DNA of 64,000 bases, from the NCBI GenBank assembly GCA_036362985.1, contig JAYGXS010000003.1, positions 82,558,368-82,622,367 on the forward strand. The letters are read 5' to 3'. Position numbers and translations under genes: made by a program. Shown here in pieces: positions 57,638 to 64,000 of the stretch (its first letter is position 1; each line of letters starts with the position of its first letter). The stretch is from Ligula intestinalis. Lineage: Eukaryota > Platyhelminthes > Cestoda > Diphyllobothriidea > Diphyllobothriidae. A model generated the notes under the pieces. The model worked only from the letters and a program-made list of their open reading frames with translations, ran no database searches and was not told the origin of the DNA.

Positions 57638-58379
57638 ATCGCGCCTTCTTTAAATTTTATACTTGAAGTTAGGATAGATTTTGGTTTTAAAAAAGTTGCT
57701 AATTATGAGCTTTCTTACGATTGTGGGGACTTCATGCATTATACATCGTATCCATAAATTTATTAATGCTGCCTATACTGCATAAAATATATTTCAAATC
57801 TATTTCAGTATTTTATGACTACTATGTGACTTCTTCCTCAAACTGTAGGCGAAAATGTACATTTTCAAACAGGATGTACACAGTGTGCAGTTTTTAAACC
57901 TTGAATTCCAGTGTGGCAGTCTGTAGTTTAGAAAATTATTCGGCAACTGAGCAACATTTTTTAAAACTGAAACCTCTTCATCGGAGTAAACAATTCAAAA
58001 AGACGTAATTAGCTATCAAACGTGTACAAAAAGTAACTTTTTTCGTGCATGTTTTCCACATAATATACTCGAATTTATAAAGGCAGTCAAAATCAATGAT
58101 AAAACGGCATAATAATTAAGTAGCCAGTTATTACAATAGGTACGTTGTGCTATTGGTCAGAACAAAGCTCGTTAAAAAGCTGACATCCTATCCTGACTGA
58201 AATGACTTCAAAATAAACTACACGATAATCCGTATTACAAATTGAGTCAATGCCGATTAGCAAATGGGAATCAGACTATCGCATCTGTCGAAATTTTGCA
58301 TAATCTTTGGCGTCTTCAGTATTTTGCTAGTTTATTTTGATCAATTGAGTGTATTAAATAATTAGAAAGGCTTTAGTTT

Positions 58380-59830
58380 TGAAAACTGCTCTCTTACTTT
58401 AAAATGTAGAGCGAAATATATACGAATTTTTGCGAAATCAAGAGCACGCTTTTAGCGAAGAAATTTCCTACACTTTATCATATGATAGAACCAAACGTTT
58501 CATTGCTATGCATTGTGCTATGGAAGAATTCCAGAATAAGTAGAAAGAATGGAAAAACTATGCGTTCCAGAACTGGAAACTGCTGTCCGAAGTTGTTCAA
58601 ATGGAAGTGAAGCCAGGTTTAAGGAATTGAATTTTATTTCAGAAACAAGCAGTAATTTAATCTTTAAAAATTATGTTAAGCTAAACCTTGAAGTTTTTTG
58701 CACAAAATACTGTAACAAAAATTCTCCTCTCTATTTTGTTTAACCGCACCGCTCGTCTTGCGCACAAACAAATTTTCTACATATGTTACCGCCATGGTGA
58801 TTTAAAGAAGGCCTTATTGAAAGTTTATCATGTAGAGATACAGTTTTTTGTTCACTATGTGTTTCGCTTATGCGTTTTTTTAGAAACAGAACAGACAGAA
58901 GAATAATAAGCGTTTCAAAAATGGCCATTTATGTGGCAAGACCTTTTTGCGTTCGCATTATTATAGCAAATCGTGCCATTAATTCATTTATGCAGAAAAT
59001 ATTATTGTATAAAGAGAAAGTTTAGTTCTTTCATCTCCAGTCAAATTGAGGCATTTATTTTCAAGTAAATTAAAGATTTTGTCAAAGTTTCCAATTAAAT
59101 TGTGACATTACCTTGGAAAAAGTTAATGTACGTAGGAATTCGTCAGCTGAATATGCAATTATAACACCTCTTTAAAGAGTAAACCCATTATGAAAAGTTT
59201 TTTATTACTCGTAGGAATAACAATATCCGAATTGCCTTGCGGACGTTATTCCCGACAGTGTGATTTACAGTTTTAAGGTCTTTATCACTATGATCCACAT
59301 GGCCATATTCATAAAAATTAATATCTAAAAACTCATTTTTTCTGTTAGCGTTCATCATATATATATATATCTTAATTTAAAGGTTTTGATGGAATCTTCG
59401 AACAGAAGCGGACTTTGACCACATGAAGACACTGAAAACGATGAAAATTATGATACACTATTTTGGAAGAGATTCAATAAATATTTATCCACTAATGGTA
59501 ATATGTACAAAGCATTTTAATTTAAGGAGAGTTCTCTTTATATTAAGGAAAGGATAACATTTTGTTGTCAACTTACAAGAATATTTGTACTTATTGTTCA
59601 AAATTATAGCTATTTCTTAGGTCTGCGGAACTTGGGGATTATAGGAAAAATTTCGTTTTTCTTAACAAGCACTTAGTACATCTTGCGTTTCTTTTAAGTT
59701 TTAAATTTAACGAATGCTGTTTATTATTACTTCCGTGTTTTCGGGAATTTCTTCATGCCGGTATGTGAGGAATTATCAAACACTTACAAACTTAGGCAAG
59801 TTACTTTCAACACTCGCAATATTGTTTATG
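58380..59830 (-). repeat. dispersed repeat R1, copy 6 (reversed)
   Basis: Collinear with 50640-52000: tatgatagaaccaaacg, ttccagaactggaaa, gaagtgaagcc, catctccagtcaaattga at 59030 (compare aatctccagtcaaattgaat at 51198), and gaaaagttttttatt. Contains a (TA)n run at 59355-59370. The frames here are not conserved. Confidence 0.65.
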
Positions 59831-60029
59831 TTACCTGTTTGAATTTTGGCATTTCTGTGGTTAGTAATTTTAAAGTACGCACGCCATGCGGATATTCACA
59901 CAGTTTATTTATTTTGCCAATCCGAGAGCGTGTCAACAAGACAGTGCAACGCAGAATGACGTTATGGCGGAGAATCTATCGAGGCGTGTTAGGACTAAAA
60001 AGGTTTTGAAATACTAATGTTTAAGATAA

Positions 60030-60650
60030 GGCTGCGATTTTCCAAGCCAGGTTCCTTAGGAGGAGAGAGAGAAATCATGGGAAGGCCATATTAGTAGGGC
60101 TAGTGTATTCTGAACAGACGGAAAGGAGAAAAGTTAAGAAGAAATCTTGATGCGGCAGTACTTCGAGCAGCCGCCGAAGGTTACCTTTGTGTTGGCCAGC
60201 CTTAATGGTAATTGGTCAAACCGCGACATTGCGTGTTAGTGGGTCACGCCGGACATTGAGCGATAGGTCGATAGGGCCGCCATCGCGCCGCCAGAGTAGT
60301 AAGGACAATTTTTTCTATACAGAAGGGTTTGAAGGAAGTTGCCACTCGATATGGCATGGTGTTCAATCCTGAGGACCGTGTGAGAGCGTTGGGTCTGAAA
60401 TGACGTCGGAACGCATAGAGTAGAGCGACCACCTTTTATTTACTTTATCTCATTCATCCTTGATGGAAATCGGTGAGAGGGCGCAAGGTTACGCCGCGGG
60501 GTGGGCGCAGCCGAAACTGGGCGTGTTAATAGGTCGCACCAGGCATTGAGCGAAAGATGTCCAGAGTGCCAACAGTTAGCTTGACTGCAGCCGTGACGTG
60601 ATGAGTCACCGATCACGGGTTCCCACAGTGGCGCTTACGCCCACTAAAAT
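60030..60650 (+). repeat. R3 repeat, longest copy
   Basis: Starts ccaagccaggttccttagg, then gaacagacggaaaggagaaaagtta, then the GC-rich part, in which gtgttagtgggtcacgcc...cattgagcg at 60231 is repeated as gtgttaataggtcgcacc...cattgagcg at 60523, an internal duplication of about 290 bp spacing. Non-coding. Confidence 0.6.
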
Positions 60651-61189
60651 GTATCGGTACAGGTCGTTTCTAACGAAATTTGGCGCGTCAGGGTATGCCA
60701 ACATTCTGTTTAACTGATTTATATTCCGATCCATTTAACCTAATAAATTAGTTAACTTAAGGTTACAAAAGTTGAAGCTGTAAGTCCTAATGACTAACTT
60801 AGGTCTAGTTAATTGAGTTTTTTCATAAGATTCTCTCGGTCCCAAATGTGCGCCCACGCTCGGCTTTGTTTTGAAGATTTTACAAATTGCTAACTTTGAT
60901 TCGGACTAAAAGTCAATAGAATTTTAATCTGAAGCGAATAATATCAATGCGTACCATTCCCACCTATTTAGCCTATCATCCAAATCACTCTTCTGGCATT
61001 TAAGAATGCGGATTTGTACTCAAAAGTGTCCTCGAGTAATAAAGTGCGTCGGCTAGGAAAGAAAATCGGGTTATGGTTTGACTTCTGTCGTCTGAGAAAT
61101 GGTTTATGAATGTTGACTATAAAAAACTGTTAATTTTATCTATTTGTCACTAAAAATTCCTTCTAAATAAGCTAAAACTGGAAAACGCA
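60651..61189. other. no gene recognised
   Basis: AT-rich spacer with no supported feature. Confidence 0.4.
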
Positions 61190-61995
61190 GATATTGCAAG
61201 TGTTTGGCGAACAAAGTTATCCGTAGGCGTCGTTTAAAGCTCGGTTTGCAGCAGAATGTGTACATTTGAGCATGTCAAGTATGACCTATGCTAGCTTTTT
61301 GCAAAAATTGAGTCTTAGATTCGATTCAATAGTTGACAGGCTAATTGGAGCTGACATTCATCTACTTCAATAACAAACCATGTGGCCTACGACGTAATCC
61401 GGCCGGTTAATTGACGACAAAACGCATCCCAACATTTATAAGCTATTAGATATGATAAGGCGTGGAAGGCCAGAGTGTAATGCATAATTTACTAAGGTGT
61501 AATTTATGAAGAGTGTTAGTAATAGGTCAGTGACTCCCAAACAAGTGCAGTACAGCCATAAGTGGACCGGAATCCAGCGGCGCAATCTGGCGAGTAAATC
61601 ACGGGGTCCGGACAACTACAACCGAACAGTAGATCGCCGTTTCTGGGAGTCTGAGAGTAAAAAAATTTCCCGCAGTAAGTTCCTTTGTGCACAGACTTTG
61701 AGAAGTGATTGGCCAGACAGAGGGTGACCTTGAGCAGCCTGTTCCTTCGGCGTAGGAGGAAAGCACGGCTCAGAAATACAAGGTCGCTTCAAACAGCTAT
61801 ATATTTGCATGCGACAAACAGACAGGCAGTAGTGTGTTTATCTCGCTCAACTTAAAAAAAGGTCGTCGTCATAACTTACCCAAGTGTTAGCGAAGTGTTT
61901 CACTGGCTTTAGGCCGCTGCACAAAACAGTGCCGAGGGGTTCGTCTCATAAGTGAGTCACCCAGCCCTTCCGTGAGCCGAGTACCTTGGCAGAAA
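61190..61995 (+). repeat. repeat R7, copy 1 with insertion
   Basis: The two ends match 63525-63805 (aagctcggtttgcagcagaatgt, cctatgctagc, attcatctac; then ctcgctcaactt, gtgccgaggggttcgtctcat). Between them 61372-61815 has no counterpart in copy 2, so it is an insertion here or a deletion there. Confidence 0.65.
61372..61815. mobile_element. ~445-bp insert in R7 copy 1, type unknown
   Basis: Present only in copy 1. It holds a 73-codon open frame (61506-61727) rich in R, S and K without a known domain. I see no terminal inverted repeat or clear target duplication. Confidence 0.4.
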
Positions 61996-62409
61996 ATTCC
62001 AGGATGATTCGGTCATGCTGGAATGTCAGCATTTGTACAAGCTTCTCTGCGGTCGTCTGTCAAAAATAAGCTCTAAAAGTGGCAACTATGTACACTTGGT
62101 TACCTTGAAGTTCGATAGTCATATGAACGAAACTATTGCAGATAGAAGCAATGCACGCAAATGGCTTTTACTGTAGATAACAACTTCTCTGTTTAAATTA
62201 AATACCAAAAGAAATTGAACCTCTTGAATTCTAAAATATTGTTTTCTTTGAGTTTTTTAAGACCATAAATGACCATTCCTACGTTTATTCACACCGTAAA
62301 GTACTCAAATCGATCCATGTTTATTGCAAACTTGTATGAGCCCTACAATTTGCGCAAGATACCGAAATTTAAAAATGGTTGCTACCCACCAGCGCAAACG
62401 AAATTTCCA
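61996..62409. other. unassigned spacer
   Basis: No recognised feature between R7 copy 1 and R2 copy 2. Confidence 0.4.
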
Positions 62410-63520
62410 GAGGTTTTAATTTTAATAAGCGATTTTAAGCGAACTGAAAATACCAGATGTTTACAAAAAAGGAAAAGTAAATAAAAACACAAATCGCTAA
62501 AATACGTAAGTTTTCAGTTTAACTTGTATAGAAAGCAGGCAATAAACCACGTGCCTATATCAGCATAAGTAACGTTGTGACCGAAATTGCTACTCTAAAG
62601 AGGTTTTCATCTAAGTTCCGTTCAGAAATAAGTGCAATGTACATGCAGCATGACCATTACCGAGGAGCCTCAATTGTGAGCATAGGTTCCAACATAGTTT
62701 CATGAGAATTGGTGGGTTTTTTCTCCCAATTCTACATCGTTTTAAAGGCATTTGAATAAGGCAAACAGACTTTTTTCTGAAAACCGCAAAAAAAAGACAT
62801 CAGAGGAAAAAAAGTCTTCCTAAGCTTACTAATTTATGCTCAGGTTACCATCCTGCGTCCATCGCATTCTGAGACTAACATTCAATCTCGTCGCTGGCGA
62901 CGATACACCTAACGCACATCGTAACGTACACCAATACACTGCCTATAAAACAGTATTCTAATTCATGTTTGTGATTACCTATATAAGACGCCACATAACT
63001 AGCCTCACCGGAAAATCTATTTTTGATTAGTCTGAAAGAATCTTAATTAAAGATCACTAATGCTTAACCGAAAGTCTGATAGTGTGAGAAATGGCAGCTT
63101 TTAGTCTCAGTGCGTTTTTACTTCCGCAAAGCCATGTGACAGTAGGTATTTTAACCTAGATAATTGGTTCGCTGTGTGGAATTAGTTTTTCTCCTTTAAT
63201 TCGTTTCCTCGTTGCCCTTTTGAAAGAGTTGCCTTTATACACTTTATTTGGCATATTAGGCCTGTTATGAACACATATTAAAACCTCGGTTTATTCGAAC
63301 TGACCGACCAACCGAGTTTACTAGAGCACCGCTTCACGGAAGTTCAATGTGACCCTTATTTTCATGCACTTCGCATATGTGCTACTCATTCAAGGACGAT
63401 CTAGTTAATTCAATATAGTTTAGTAGATATATCAGTATTGCGTGCACACGATATGATGTGTGGACCTCGAATGTTTGTGCATATTAATAAATGAGTATAA
63501 ATATCGGCCGTGTTAAGAGA
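62410..63520 (+). repeat. direct repeat R2, copy 2
   Basis: Partner of 46090-47190. It ends with cgatatgatgtgtggacctcg, then aatgtttgtgcatattaat, which resembles the end of the PLE family C terminal repeat at 960-992. R7 copy 2 follows at once. Confidence 0.7.
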
Positions 63521-63805
63521 ATACCTTTATCGACAGGCGTTGTTGAAGGCTCGGTTTGCAGCAGAATGTATAGATTTTGCCATTGCGAGTATCACCTATG
63601 CTAGCATTTTGCAACCATTGACTCATTGGTTCGGCTCAACGATTGACGTGCTAATTGAAGTTGAAATTCATCTACGGCCAAAAAAGCCAGGCAGTATTGT
63701 TTTAATCTCGCTTAACTTTAATTTATGCCACTGTATAAAAGGGTGCCGAGGAGTTCGTCTCATTAGTGAGTCACGCAGCCTTCTCATGAGCCGAAAACCT
63801 TGCCA
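63521..63805 (+). repeat. repeat R7, copy 2 (uninterrupted)
   Basis: Matches 61215-61371 plus 61816-61990. Similarity ends at ccttgccagaa, exactly where PLE coding sequence begins, so the PLE is inserted in this repeat. Confidence 0.65.
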
Positions 63806-64000
63806 GAACAGAGAGCTTTAAAAGGTCTAAAGACCGATCAAGAAATAATCATTCTGCCGGCTGACAAAGGTCGTTCTACAGTAGTGCTCAACAAATCTGA
63901 TTACCAAGCGAAAGCTCAGAGCCTACTTGACGACAAAACGTCGTACAGGACATGTCCAGTCAGTGAAATGAAACATTTACTTACCCAAATGAGCAAGAGT
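63803..64000 (+). pseudogene. PLE reverse transcriptase 5' part, runs off the edge
   Basis: The open frame PEQRALKGLKTDQEIIILPADKGRSTVVLNKSDYQ, AKAQSLLDDKTSYR and following residues aligns with the family A sequence QNALRGLKADEQIVILPADKGRSTVVLDKTDYQ. It is the first conserved block of PLE RT. There is no start codon and upstream codons are R7 sequence, so this copy is 5'-truncated; the rest lies beyond 64000. It is undamaged as far as visible. Confidence 0.8.

Larger units (their letters stand above)
54253..58332. repeat. foldback sequence with ~320-bp inverted arms, left arm split by LINE
   Basis: The left arm (54253-54514, continuing at 57587-57650 beyond the LINE) is the reverse complement of the right arm (58012-58332). 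Landmarks: agacgccaaaggtcatgcg against cgcatctgtcg...tttggcgtct, tgccgttttatcattt against aatgataaaacggca, and tgcacgaaaaaaaa against ttttttcgtgcatg. The loop is about 360 bp. Without the LINE the unit would be about 1.0 kb. It is non-coding and of unknown type. Confidence 0.75.

Overview
The window looks like repeat-dominated DNA from a large AT-rich animal genome. I see no convincing host gene, tRNA, rRNA or CRISPR array. Almost all recognisable coding sequence is retroelement or transposon debris: Penelope-like elements (PLEs, reverse transcriptase plus GIY-YIG endonuclease), two non-LTR (LINE) retrotransposons and one Tc1/mariner-type transposase. The mix of several PLE families carrying hammerhead-ribozyme-like motifs, a CR1/L2/Rex1-like LINE and a jockey-like LINE makes a flatworm (perhaps a tapeworm) my best guess, but this is inference from repeat content only. 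A run of 400 N (34812-35211) is an assembly gap.

Layout. 1-2.4 kb: two PLE fragments, the first a head-to-head inversion. 3.3-13 kb: three copies of a dispersed non-coding repeat (R1) and an inverted-repeat DNA element (T1, 9852-11061) with a nested hAT-like insert carrying degenerate telomere-like (CCCTAA) repeats. 14.3-17.3 kb: the most complete PLE (family A), with one long reading frame broken by four in-frame stops and flanked by ~310-bp inverted arms that each hold a hammerhead-like motif. 20.8-22.9 kb: PLE family B, 5'-truncated, with ~515-bp near-identical inverted arms. 24.6-25.7 kb: a miniature family C PLE (endonuclease only) inside ~280-bp inverted arms. 31.5-32.5 kb: Tc1/mariner transposase remnant. 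33.7-34.8 kb: PLE family D, cut by the gap. 35.2 kb: a perfect 47-bp-arm palindrome of two divergent hammerhead motifs. 36-37 kb: T elements. 38.8-41.1 kb: jockey-like LINE inserted in a ~0.5-kb tandem repeat (R4) that continues to 43.2 kb. 43.4-46 kb: R3 repeats, one interrupted by T2. 46-49.5 kb: R2 and PLE terminal-repeat fragments. 54.3-58.3 kb: a nearly intact LINE inserted in one arm of an older foldback sequence. 60-64 kb: R3, R7 and R2 repeats and the 5' part of another PLE running off the right edge.

The recurring theme is PLE copies whose 5' end is an inverted copy of their own 3' terminal repeat, so the terminal ribozyme motif sits at both ends in divergent orientation. PLE hammerheads and pseudo-LTRs are known in general. 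The overlap of stop codon and ribozyme core in two families, the palindromic pair and the hammerhead-like core in the R4 tandem repeat are the points most worth checking. All alignments were done by eye, so repeat boundaries are approximate (tens of bases) unless an exact junction is described.
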